Below, in pieces: positions 37,436 to 46,152 of a stretch of 64,000 nucleotides of DNA. Under the pieces are notes generated by a model. The model was not told the origin of the DNA, made no database searches, and saw nothing but the letters and a program-made list of their open reading frames with translations. Numbering within the stretch: position 1 is the stretch's first letter; each line of letters opens with the position of its first letter. The position numbers and the translations under genes were made by a program. The stretch comes from RHKX01 sp963743875. GTDB lineage: Bacteria; Actinomycetota; Thermoleophilia; Solirubrobacterales; 70-9. Location of the stretch: assembly GCA_963743875.1 (NCBI GenBank), contig CAVURM010000001.1:1116001-1180000 (forward strand), written 5' to 3'.

Positions 37436-39964
37436 ATGGACCAGACAACCCGAGTGCACGGGCTGAGCAGTGCCGAAGCCGCGGAACGGCTCCGGCGACT
37501 CGGACCCCCCGAGCAGGATTCGAGCCGTTCGCTGCGCTCGATCGTGCTCGCGAACGTCCTCACCCTGTTCAACGGGATCATCCTGGTCTTCTTCATCCTC
37601 GTCCTCAGCCAGGGTCTGTGGGCGGACGCGCTGTTCGGGGTGATCGCGATCATCAACTCGGCGATCGGCATCCGCCAGGAATTCAAGGCCAAGGAGACGC
37701 TCGACAACCTCGCCCTGCTCGTCTCGCCGCAAGCCGAGGTGATCCGCGACGGCCATCAGCTCGAGCTCCATGCCGACGAGCTGGTCCCCGGCGACGTGAT
37801 TCGTGTCAAGCCGGGCGATCAGCTGATCGCCGACGGTCCGGTGATCTCCTCCCGCGAGCTGACCGTCGACGAGTCGCTGTTGACCGGTGAGTCCGACGGA
37901 ATCCGCAAGGAGCGCGGTGACCGCATGCTTTCGGGCGCGTTCTGCATCTCGGGCTCCGGCCACTACGAGATCGACGCGGTGCGCAGGGACTCCCACGCGG
38001 AGAAGATCGCCGGCGAGGCCAGGGAGTTCCGCCATCCGCCCTCCCCGCTGCAGACCGAGGTCAATCGGATCCTCTGGGCCACCACGATCATCATGGTGCC
38101 GCTGGCGCTGCTGATGCTGGCGGGCTTCATCCTTCGCGGCGTCGACTTCACCGAGGCGGCTCAGACCGCGACGGCCGGCCTGATCACCCTGATTCCAGAG
38201 GGGCTCGTGTTGCTGATGAGCGTGACGCTCGCCGTCGCCGCCGTGCGCCTGGCGAAGATGGACACGCTGGTCCAGCAGATCAGCGCGACCGAGTCACTGG
38301 CCGCCGTCGACACGATCTGCGTCGACAAGACCGGGACGCTCACGGACGGCACGCTGGAGCTGATCGACATCGTCAGCTCGGACCCTGCCGAGGTCGATTC
38401 GACCGAACGCGCCCTGGGTCGGTTCGCCGCCTCGGCCGGCGAGCGCAACCGCACGCTGGAGACGATCGCGGAGGCCTTCCCCGCGCCTGCGGCGGATGTC
38501 GCCGACGAGGTGTCGTTCTCCTCGCAGTGGAAGTGGAGTGGGCTGACCCTGAACGGCGAGGGCATGCACCGCAGCTACGTGGTCGGCGCACCTGACGTGC
38601 TCATCGGCTCGGGAGCGATGAGCCTGACGCCGCAACTCCAGAGCCGCCTCGAGGCGGAGGCGAGCCTGGGCCGCCGCGTCGTCGCCTTCGGCGAGGCCCC
38701 GGCAGGGCTGCCCGCCGACCCGGCCACCGAGCCGCCCCCCAGGATCAATCCACTGGCCCTGGTGGTCCTGGAGGAGACGCTGCGTCCGGACGCCGCCGAG
38801 ACGATCGAGTTCATGCGCGACCAGGACGTCGACCTGAAGCTGATCTCCGGCGATGCCGCTCAGACGGTGACCGCGGTGGCCTACGCGCTCGGCGTCGCGC
38901 GGGACGCCGGGGTCGTCGAGGGCCCTGATCTTCCCGCCGATCCCAAGGCGCTGGCCCGGGTCGCCGAGAGCAACACGATCTTCTGCAGGATCACCCCCGA
39001 GCAGAAGAAGGCGCTGGTCGGGGCCCTGTCCGACTCAGGAAGATTCACCGCCATGATCGGCGACGGCGTCAACGATGTTCCAGCCCTGAAACAGGCCAGG
39101 CTTGCCGTTGCGATGGGTTCCGGCAGCCAGATAACCAAGGGAATCGCCGACATCGTCCTGCTGCGCGATCAGTTCTCGATGCTGCCGCGAGCGGTGGCCG
39201 AGGGGCGGCGGATCGCTCGCAACATCCATCGGCTCGGACGCCTCTACCTGACCAAGACCGTCTATGCGGGGTTTCTGATCGTCGCGACGGCCCTGGTCGG
39301 CTTCCCGTTCCCGTTCCTGCCGCGACAGCTGACCGTTGCGGCGCTGCTGACGATCGGTATCCCCTCCTTCGTGCTCGCGCTCGCACCGAGCGAGGGGCCG
39401 CTCTACCGGGGCCGTCTGCTGCGTGCCCTGGCGGCGTTCGCCGTTCCAGCTGGGATCGGGATCGGGGTTGGCTCGCTGATGTCCTTCGGACTCGTCGACG
39501 GCGTCTTCGGCGGCTCCCTGAATGACGGCCGGACCGCGGCGACGACGACGCTCATCGTCCTCGGCCTCGCCTTCATCCTGCTGCTCGAGCGCGGCCCCGG
39601 CCGCGACCACATCGCGATCCAGAGCTACATGCTCGCGATGGTCTCCCTGCTCGGCGGCCTGCTGGCGGCGATCCTCGCGATCGAACCCCTGCGGCAGTTC
39701 TTCGAGCTCGAGTTGCTCTCAGCGGGCCAATGGTTCATCTGCATGCTCTCGGTGGCCACCGGCCTGATCATCGCGAGCGCGCTCTGGCGCCTGCCCTACA
39801 TCCAGCGACTCGAGGCGACCGATGATGGGTCCGAGGCAGCGACTCCGGCCGGCGACGCGCTCCCCGAGGCGACCCACGAATCGCAATCCACGCGTCGCGG
39901 TCGAGGCGCATCGACGGGAACCTCCGAGGCCGACCAGAGCGAAGAGCCGACGGAGATCCTCTGA
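37436..39964 (+). CDS. P-type cation-transporting ATPase, CtpE-like
   Basis: 842 residues from the ATG at 37436. Actuator motif TGES is at 150-153; the phosphorylated aspartate is Asp297 in DKTGTLTDG; the hinge is MIGDGVNDVPALKQA. The M4 segment LIPEGLVLLMSVTLAVAAVRL (about 252-272) has the PEGL motif of Ca2+/Mg2+-type pumps rather than the CPC or CPH of heavy-metal pumps. Overall it resembles mycobacterial CtpE, a calcium transporter. Ten hydrophobic segments can be traced. The C-terminal 50 residues are hydrophilic. Its TGA overlaps the ATG of the pyruvate kinase gene, coupling the two. Confidence 0.88.
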   Translation: MDQTTRVHGLSSAEAAERLRRLGPPEQDSSRSLRSIVLANVLTLFNGIILVFFILVLSQGLWADALFGVIAIINSAIGIRQEFKAKETLDNLALLVSPQAEVIRDGHQLELHADELVPGDVIRVKPGDQLIADGPVISSRELTVDESLLTGESDGIRKERGDRMLSGAFCISGSGHYEIDAVRRDSHAEKIAGEAREFRHPPSPLQTEVNRILWATTIIMVPLALLMLAGFILRGVDFTEAAQTATAGLITLIPEGLVLLMSVTLAVAAVRLAKMDTLVQQISATESLAAVDTICVDKTGTLTDGTLELIDIVSSDPAEVDSTERALGRFAASAGERNRTLETIAEAFPAPAADVADEVSFSSQWKWSGLTLNGEGMHRSYVVGAPDVLIGSGAMSLTPQLQSRLEAEASLGRRVVAFGEAPAGLPADPATEPPPRINPLALVVLEETLRPDAAETIEFMRDQDVDLKLISGDAAQTVTAVAYALGVARDAGVVEGPDLPADPKALARVAESNTIFCRITPEQKKALVGALSDSGRFTAMIGDGVNDVPALKQARLAVAMGSGSQITKGIADIVLLRDQFSMLPRAVAEGRRIARNIHRLGRLYLTKTVYAGFLIVATALVGFPFPFLPRQLTVAALLTIGIPSFVLALAPSEGPLYRGRLLRALAAFAVPAGIGIGVGSLMSFGLVDGVFGGSLNDGRTAATTTLIVLGLAFILLLERGPGRDHIAIQSYMLAMVSLLGGLLAAILAIEPLRQFFELELLSAGQWFICMLSVATGLIIASALWRLPYIQRLEATDDGSEAATPAGDALPEATHESQSTRRGRGASTGTSEADQSEEPTEIL

Positions 39965-41397
39965 TGTCCGATCACCGGAGAACGAAGATCGTCGCCACCG
40001 TCGGGCCCGTCTCACGCTCCCCGAAGATGCTCGAGCGTCTGATCTCGGCGGGCGCCGACGTGTTTCGGCTCAACTTCTCCCACGGCGACGAGACCAGCCA
40101 CGCCGAGAACATCGAGCGGATCCGCGCCGCAGGCGAGCTGATGGGCAAGTGGGTAGGAGTACTGGGCGATCTTCCCGGCCCAAAGCTGCGTCTCGACGAA
40201 GTCGAGGGCGGCTTCGTCCAGATCGAGGTCGGCAAGGAGCTGACCCTGACGACCGACGACGCCACGCTGGGTTCACGCGAGTTGCTTCCGGTGGGCTGGG
40301 ACGGCCTGACCGGAGCCGTCCACGAGGGGGATCCGATCTACCTGGCCGACGGCAGGGTGCGTCTGCGCGCGCTCGAGATCGACGGCGTGGAGATCCGCTG
40401 CATGGTCGAGGCGGGCGGGCGGGTGGCATCCCATCAGGGGGTGAACCTGCCCGGCAGCAGCACGGGGATGCCGGCCGCCGGTGCAGACGACATGGGCTGG
40501 GTCGACTTCGCCGTCGACCATGACGTCGACCTGCTGGCGGTCTCGTTCGTACGCTCCGCCGAGGATCTGGAGCCGGTCATGGAACGACTCGCCGAACGCC
40601 ATTCCGACATCCCACTCATCGCCAAGATCGAAAAGCCGCAGGCAGCCGAGCAGGCCGAGGGGATCGTGGCCGTCGCCACCAGCGGAATCATGGTCGCCCG
40701 TGGCGACCTCGGGATCGAGTTGCCGATCGAGGACGTGCCAGCCACCCAGAAACGGCTGATCCGCATCGCCGGCAGCCAGTCCAAGCCGGTGATCACAGCG
40801 ACCCAGATGCTGGCATCGATGGTGCTCAGCGACAGGCCGACGAGGGCCGAGGTGACCGACGTCGCCAACGCGATCTACGACGGGACCGACGCGGTCATGC
40901 TCTCCGAGGAGACTGCGATCGGCGATCACCCCGTCGAGGCGGTCGCGACGATGGACCGGGTCGCACGCGCGACCGAGAAGGACCTCCCTTACGGCGACTG
41001 GCTGATCAACCGCGTCGAGATCGGGGCCGGCGACGTATCGACATCCGTCGCCCAGGGAGCCGTCGCATCGACCTATCGGCTCGGCCTGGCGGCCATCGTC
41101 GTCCCGACTCAGAGCGGCCGCACCGCCCGTATCGTCTCGGCACTTCGGCCCGAGGTGCCGATCCTCGCGATCTCCCCCAGGCCGGAGACCGTCCGCCGCC
41201 TCAACCTGCTCTTCGGCGTCCGCTGTGCCCTCCACGACCAGTGGCCGGACCTGCGTGACCTGCTCACCGACTGCGCCGTGATCGCCCGACGTGAGGGCAT
41301 CGCCAAGCCGGGCGAGCTGATCGCCGTCACCGCCGGGCTGCCGGATCAGGAACTGGGAACGAACCTGTTCGAGATCCACCGGATCCCCGAAACCTAG
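39964..41397 (+). CDS. pyk: Pyruvate kinase
   Basis: 477 residues. The N-terminal TKIVATVGPVSRSPKML, FRLNFSHGDETSH, IPLIAKIEKPQAAE (catalytic Lys and Glu) and MVARGDLGIELP are diagnostic of the catalytic barrel. The metal and potassium sites are intact (ATQMLASM and RAEVTDVANAIYDG). It converts phosphoenolpyruvate and ADP to pyruvate and ATP. It is coupled to the CtpE-like ATPase, an unusual partner for pyk. It converges on a GST-like gene. Confidence 0.95.
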   Translation: MSDHRRTKIVATVGPVSRSPKMLERLISAGADVFRLNFSHGDETSHAENIERIRAAGELMGKWVGVLGDLPGPKLRLDEVEGGFVQIEVGKELTLTTDDATLGSRELLPVGWDGLTGAVHEGDPIYLADGRVRLRALEIDGVEIRCMVEAGGRVASHQGVNLPGSSTGMPAAGADDMGWVDFAVDHDVDLLAVSFVRSAEDLEPVMERLAERHSDIPLIAKIEKPQAAEQAEGIVAVATSGIMVARGDLGIELPIEDVPATQKRLIRIAGSQSKPVITATQMLASMVLSDRPTRAEVTDVANAIYDGTDAVMLSEETAIGDHPVEAVATMDRVARATEKDLPYGDWLINRVEIGAGDVSTSVAQGAVASTYRLGLAAIVVPTQSGRTARIVSALRPEVPILAISPRPETVRRLNLLFGVRCALHDQWPDLRDLLTDCAVIARREGIAKPGELIAVTAGLPDQELGTNLFEIHRIPET

Positions 41398-41408
41398 GCG
41401 CGGACCCC

Positions 41409-42008
41409 CTACCCCCTCGGTTGGGCGTCCACCCTGGCGACCCATTCGTCGAGCATCGGGTGATCGTCGGTCCGCAGCAGGTCTACAAGGACGGCATGGA
41501 ACGCCTCGACGTCGGCCCGATCGGGGTCGATCACCGCGTACTTGAGAAATGGGAAGACGCAGACGTCCACGATCCCGAGGGACTCGCCGCCGAAATAGGG
41601 CCGATCAGCCAGCAGGTCGACCAGCCAGCGGGTCCAAAGCCGCAAGCGGGAACGGAGCGCATCGGCGTCTGGCGGCTCGAGGCCGTCGAGCGCGTTGGGC
41701 GGGCCCTTCCAGACGCGATCGAACCAGTCCATCGTGATCAGCGCGCCGGCGCGTTGGGCGGGGTCGGAAGGGAACAGGGCCGGGGCCGGGTGCTCGGCCT
41801 CGAGGCGCTCGACGATCCGCATCGAGCCGCGGACGACCTCGGTGCCGAACTCGGCGATCGGGACGAGCCTCTGACCGCTGAGCTCGATCACCGCTTCGCG
41901 ATCGGCGTCGGCGTGATCGACCCACTGCAGACGGACGCCCTTGTGGCCGGCCGCCAGGGCGACGCGCTCGACGTTGGTCGAAAAGGGGACTCGGTGGACT
42001 CTGACCAT
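41409..42008 (-). CDS. Glutathione S-transferase-like protein
   Basis: 199 residues. The N-terminal thioredoxin-like domain begins VHRVPFSTNVERVALAA, the C-terminal helical domain contains RPYFGGESLGIVDVCVFPFL, the N-capping motif region of GSTs (GxxxTxxD-like). The usual CPxx active site is replaced by VPFS. Actinobacteria usually lack glutathione, so a mycothiol, ergothioneine or maleylpyruvate-type thiol substrate is equally possible. Three small minus-strand genes (methyltransferase and hydratase) precede it, with a gap of 11 nt to the methyltransferase stop. Confidence 0.8.
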   Translation of the reverse strand: MVRVHRVPFSTNVERVALAAGHKGVRLQWVDHADADREAVIELSGQRLVPIAEFGTEVVRGSMRIVERLEAEHPAPALFPSDPAQRAGALITMDWFDRVWKGPPNALDGLEPPDADALRSRLRLWTRWLVDLLADRPYFGGESLGIVDVCVFPFLKYAVIDPDRADVEAFHAVLVDLLRTDDHPMLDEWVARVDAQPRG

Positions 42009-42019
42009 TCAGCCCGGGA

Positions 42020-43084
42020 TCATGCCCGGGCACCCGCGGCGACGCGGCCCGGTCGATCCACCGTGCCCGGATCCGCGGCTGCTGCCTGAGCACGGCGGGC
42101 GGCGAACATCCGGTATCCGCCGACGGGCGGGTTGGCGCGGGAATGCTCGAACCCCGCGAGATCGAGGCGGGCGATCAGCTCGTCGGCCGAGACGGCTCCT
42201 CCACCCCAGAGGCGGGCGCGAAACCGGCTTGCGGCCGCGGCGACCGGATCGGACTCGGGTACGTCGAGCGCGAGCACGAGCAACCAACCCCCGGGTCGAA
42301 GAGAGGATCTGATCCGCACGATTCCTCGCTCGAAGGCCTCCCTGGAGAGGAAGGGCTGGGGAACGATCGCAAGGTCGTAGCGGTCGCTCACCCCAAGGCT
42401 CTCGACTCCGTGAGAGAGAAACTCGATCCGCGCCTCCAGCCCGGCTGACCGCACGCGCTCGCGCCCGATCCGACGCGCCTCCGGGTTCGGCTCGAGACAC
42501 TCGGCGGCGACCTCCGGATAGACCATGCAGAGCTCGGTGCTGATCACCCCGATGCCGGCGCCGACATCGAGGAACCTCGCCCCGGGCGTCTCGAGCGCCT
42601 CGCGGAGACCGTTCAGGGAAGGCAGGAGATGTTCGGCCGAAAGCCGGAAGAGCCCAGCCGTCTCCCCCTGGGCGACCAGCACGTCGGGTTCGAGGTGATC
42701 CCACCCGGGCTCCAGTGAGCCGGCGCGAGCGTCGCCCAGTGCCTCGGCGGTCTGCAGATGATCGCTGCGGATCCCGGCCCGCGTGACCCGGCCGAGCGAC
42801 CCGGCGCGGAAGGTCTCGAAGGCGGGTGTGGCCACGTATCGCTCGTCGCCGGGCCGGCCGCTGACCTCGACGGCACCGAGCGCGACGAGAACACCGAGGA
42901 GATCGCCGACAAGTTCGGGGTCCAGCCCGAGCCGACGTCCCAGCACTTCCGCGGAGACGGGGACTCCGAGCTCCCTGACGATGCCGAGCTCGAAGGCGGC
43001 CGAGAGGCTCGTGTAGGCCCACATCGACGAGCTGAGCGCGGAGATGTTGGAGAGGATGTCGGGCGACTCCGAAACCCGGTTCAT
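42020..43084 (-). CDS. Winged-helix/Rossmann O-methyltransferase-type protein
   Basis: 354 residues. An N-terminal winged-helix dimerisation domain (about 1-95; WAYTSLSAAFELGIVRELG) precedes a SAM-binding domain with ARFLDVGAGIGVISTEL (motif I) and CLEPNPEARRIG. This is the architecture of plant-COMT-like and ubiquinone-type O-methyltransferases. Its ATG overlaps the hydratase stop (ATGA). The substrate is unknown; the neighbouring enoyl-CoA hydratase suggests a short catabolic or natural-product unit. Confidence 0.83.
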   Translation of the reverse strand: MNRVSESPDILSNISALSSSMWAYTSLSAAFELGIVRELGVPVSAEVLGRRLGLDPELVGDLLGVLVALGAVEVSGRPGDERYVATPAFETFRAGSLGRVTRAGIRSDHLQTAEALGDARAGSLEPGWDHLEPDVLVAQGETAGLFRLSAEHLLPSLNGLREALETPGARFLDVGAGIGVISTELCMVYPEVAAECLEPNPEARRIGRERVRSAGLEARIEFLSHGVESLGVSDRYDLAIVPQPFLSREAFERGIVRIRSSLRPGGWLLVLALDVPESDPVAAAASRFRARLWGGGAVSADELIARLDLAGFEHSRANPPVGGYRMFAARRAQAAAADPGTVDRPGRVAAGARA

Positions 43085-43985
43085 GAAAGTCCGTGGTCCT
43101 CGAAGGGCTCGTCGCGACGTCGTACGGCCTCCCTGAAACCGTCCTGCCCCGCCTGGCGCTGGAACTCATAACCCTCGGGCGTGTGCCGGGCGACCCCGTC
43201 GAAGAAGACGCTCATCATCTGGTTGCCATAGAGGCCCTGGCTGAGCAGGGGAGCGTTGATCGCCAGCTTGTGCATGACCAGCTGGTTGACCGGAACGCGG
43301 CCCACCCGCTCGAGCAGGGCGTCGAATCGGTCGTCGAGCTCCTCGATCGGGGCGGCCTCGCTGGCGAGTCCCCACTCGACAGCCGTGGTGCCGTCGATCG
43401 AATCGCCGGTCAAGAGGAGCCGACGGGCCCGCTCGAGGCCGATCCGGTGCGCCCAGAGCATCGAGGTCGGAACGCCCCATACGCGAGCCGGCGGATAGCC
43501 GATCTTGGCTCGGTCCTCGATGACGATCAGGTCCGAGCAGAGAGCCATGTCAGTGCCGCCTGCGACGCAGTAGCCGTGGATCTTGCAGATCACCGGCTTG
43601 TCCGAGTGGAAGAGCGACATGAATCCACGCAGGTTTCGCGACATCATCTGGAAGTCGATGACCGGGTCCCAGATCTTCGACGGATCGTGATTGGCGGCCA
43701 CGACGGCCGGATCGATTCGGCCGATTCCGCGCCTTCACCCGCTGTCGCAGGGCCTCCGGGGCCCATGCGCTCGGCGGCGGTCAGGTCGTAGCCGCCGCAG
43801 AAGCCGGTGCCGTTCCCGGCGAGTGCGATCACGTGGATCCGGGGATCGAGGTTGGCCTCCTCGACTGCCGCGGCGAGCTCGGCCGGCATCTCGAGCGTGA
43901 TGCCGTTGCCGCGCTCGGGGCGGTTCAGCGTGATCCGACCGATCACGCCCTCCCGCTCGTAGGTCAGGGTTGCCGGTTCTTCCAT
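43081..43985 (-). CDS. Enoyl-CoA hydratase/isomerase family protein; one frameshift
   Basis: About 301 residues after correcting a one-base deletion between 43709 and 43745, where the reading frame switches. The crotonase fold signatures are ITLNRPERGNGITLEMPAEL and the first oxyanion-hole loop GTGFCGGYDLTAAERM, followed after the break by PVICKIHGYCVAGGTDMALCSD (second loop). The ATG at 43983-43985 is chosen because GGAGG lies 6 nt before it; a more distal GTG-type extension lacks this site. The enzyme would hydrate or isomerise an acyl-CoA. Its stop overlaps the methyltransferase start. It diverges from the LigD-type polymerase gene. Confidence 0.82.
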
Positions 43986-44055
43986 TCTTACCTCCAACGT
44001 AATGCCGACGGCCGTGGATCACAGCCGCGAGGCGCGGGATACTCTGACTCACGAT

Positions 44056-45063
44056 ATGGGCGAGGCGATCGTGATCGAGGCTGCCGGTCGGGAGGTGCGC
44101 CTGTCGAATCCGGACAAGCCGTTCTTCAAGGAGACGGAACCGGTGATCAGCAAGCGGGACCTCGCCGAGTACTACCTCGATGTCGCCGACGCCGCACTGA
44201 TCCACCTCCGGGATCGGCCGACCACGCTGAAGCGTTTCGTCGACGGCGCCGGGGGCGACTTCTTCTTCCAGAAGCGGATTCCGAAGGGAGCCCCGGATTG
44301 GCTGGAGTCGGCGACGATCCACTTTCCGAGCGGGCGTTCGGCCCGTGAGCTCTGTGCAAACGACGCCGCCCACCTGCTCTGGGCGGTCAATCTCGGCGTC
44401 ATCGATTTCAACCCCTGGCCCTGCCGGCGAGCGGACCTGGACAGGCCGGACGAGCTGCGGGTCGATCTCGACCCGACCCCGGAGGCGAGCTGGGACGACG
44501 TCCGCAGGGTGGCGCTGGTCGCCCGCGACGTGCTCGTGGACCACGATCTGGTCGGGTTCCCGAAGACGAGCGGCAATCGGGGGATACACGTCAACGTCCG
44601 GATCCGCCCCGAATGGGAGTTCGACGATGTGCGGCGAGCGGCGCTGGCCCTGGCTCGCGAGATCGAACGGCGGGTGCCGAAGCTGGCAACCAGCAAGTGG
44701 TGGAAGGAGGAGCGCCACGGCGTCTTCGTCGACTACAACCAGAACGCCCGCGACCGGACCGTCGCCTCCGCCTACTCGGTTCGGCCCGTCCCCGACGCCC
44801 GGGTCAGCACGCCGCTCGATTGGGACGAGGTCCCCGACGTCGACGCGGCACGGTTCACGCTGCGCACCGTGCCCGATCGCCTTCGGGACGTCGGCGATCC
44901 CTCAGCCGACATCGACGGGCACGCCGGCGGCCTCGAGAAGCTGCTCGAGCTGGCCGCGGAGGATGAGGAGAGGGGGCTTGGCGACGCACCCTGGCCGCCG
45001 CACTTCCGCAAGGGGAAGGGTGAGCCGAAGCGCGTCCAACCGTCCAAGGCCAAGAAGGACTGA
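44056..45063 (+). CDS. LigD-type DNA primase/polymerase domain protein (NHEJ)
   Basis: 335 residues. The LigD polymerase (primase-polymerase) signatures are RPTTLKRFVDGAGGDFFFQK, LRVDLDP (catalytic DxD, about 137-139) and FPKTSGNRGIHVNVRI. The family works in bacterial end joining, adding ribonucleotides at breaks and often as a separate gene in mycobacteria-like genomes. An ATP-dependent ligase gene converges from downstream. No ku gene is in the window. The start could also be at 44002, with 18 more residues of no obvious domain. Its TGA forms one end of a family II repeat. Confidence 0.86.
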   Translation: MGEAIVIEAAGREVRLSNPDKPFFKETEPVISKRDLAEYYLDVADAALIHLRDRPTTLKRFVDGAGGDFFFQKRIPKGAPDWLESATIHFPSGRSARELCANDAAHLLWAVNLGVIDFNPWPCRRADLDRPDELRVDLDPTPEASWDDVRRVALVARDVLVDHDLVGFPKTSGNRGIHVNVRIRPEWEFDDVRRAALALAREIERRVPKLATSKWWKEERHGVFVDYNQNARDRTVASAYSVRPVPDARVSTPLDWDEVPDVDAARFTLRTVPDRLRDVGDPSADIDGHAGGLEKLLELAAEDEERGLGDAPWPPHFRKGKGEPKRVQPSKAKKD

Positions 45064-45140
45064 CGCCGCTGCCGAGCTGCAACACGCCGCAGGCCGACCG
45101 GACCGGCACGCGAAGCGGAGGATCGGGTCAGAGCTTCCTA
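45061..45140 (+). repeat. Family II repeat, copy 2, bounded by two stop codons
   Basis: About 80 nt that begin with the TGA of the polymerase gene and end in the CTA of the converging ligase gene, so it is the whole intergenic gap. The shared block is CGACCGGACCGGCACGCGAA with GCGGAGGATCGGGTC; the paired arms are GACCGGA and TCGGGTC with one mismatch. It begins TGACGCCGCTGCCGAGCTGC. Nothing else lies in the gap. Confidence 0.8.
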
Positions 45141-46152
45141 CTGGTCGAGCTGGTCGACCGTGCACTCGGCCGGGTCCTTGTCGTCGCGCCAACGCAGGAT
45201 CCTGGCGCCGTGGCGAATCCGGCCGGCGCTGACGTGATCGAAGCTCACCTCGATCACCAGCTCGGGTCGTAGGGTAACCCACTCGAGGTCGCGGTCGGCG
45301 GCCCAGCGACTCGGGTCGGCGGAGCCGCGGTCACCGGTCTCGTAGGGGGCGAGGGTCTCGACCAGCTCACGCTTCTGCGCCGCCTTCAATCCGGAGGTGT
45401 GGCCGACCACATGGAGCTCGCCGTCGCCCCCGGCGGCGTTGTCGTAGAGGCCGAGCATCAGCGACCCGACCGTATTCGGCTCCTTGCCCGGGCGCCAACC
45501 GGCGACGACGGCATCGATCGGTTCGCAGACGCTTGATCTTGACCATGCCTCGGCGCTTGCCGGGGCGATAGGGGGCGTCGAGCTCCTTGGCGATCACACC
45601 CTCCCCGCCCTCGAGCCAGGGCGCCGCGGCGTCGGGATCGAGGGTCAGCGGCGTGAGCTCGATCGAGCCGGCCGTCCAACCGCCGGGGCCCTCCTGCCGC
45701 GCCAGGTCGAACCCGCTGATCAGCTCGACCAGCGCCGCCCGGCGCTCGCTGAAGGGGCGGTCCATGAGACTCACACCGTCACGGCCGATCAGGTCGAAGA
45801 CGCGGTAGAGGGCGGGAATCTCCTCCGATAGCCGCAGGATCCGCGACTCAGCCGGATGGACCCTGCTCTGCAGGGCATCGAAGACCTCGGCTCCAGCCTC
45901 GTCGAGGATCACCAGCTCTCCGTCGATCACGTAGTCGCCGGGGGAAAACTGCAGCTCCGGGAAGTACCGCGCCAGCGGCTTGCCCCCACGGGACTGGATG
46001 AAGACCTCGTCGCCGCGGCTGAAGACGAGCGCCCGGAAACCGTCGTACTTCGGTTCGTAGGCCCAGCCGTCGCCGACCGGGAGAGCCTTGCGCGAGCCGG
46101 CGAGCTGCGGCTGCAGAGGGGGCGCCGGGTAGTCCTCGGATGCCGGGCTCAC
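45138..46152 (-). CDS. ATP-dependent DNA ligase (LigC/LigD-ligase type); one frameshift
   Basis: About 337 residues from a GTG at 46150-46152 after removing one extra base near 45520-45521. The active-site lysine motif is EPKYDGFRAL (Lys35); DGELVILD and EGVIAKELDAP with GMVKIKR are motifs III, IV and V. The restored frame continues DAVVAGWRPGKEPNTVGSLM into the OB-fold with VTLRPELVIEVSFDHVS. It is a compact ligase of the LigC/LigD-ligase class, probably used in end joining with the converging polymerase. Its GTG overlaps the stop of the PI-PLC-like gene (GTGA). Confidence 0.84.
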
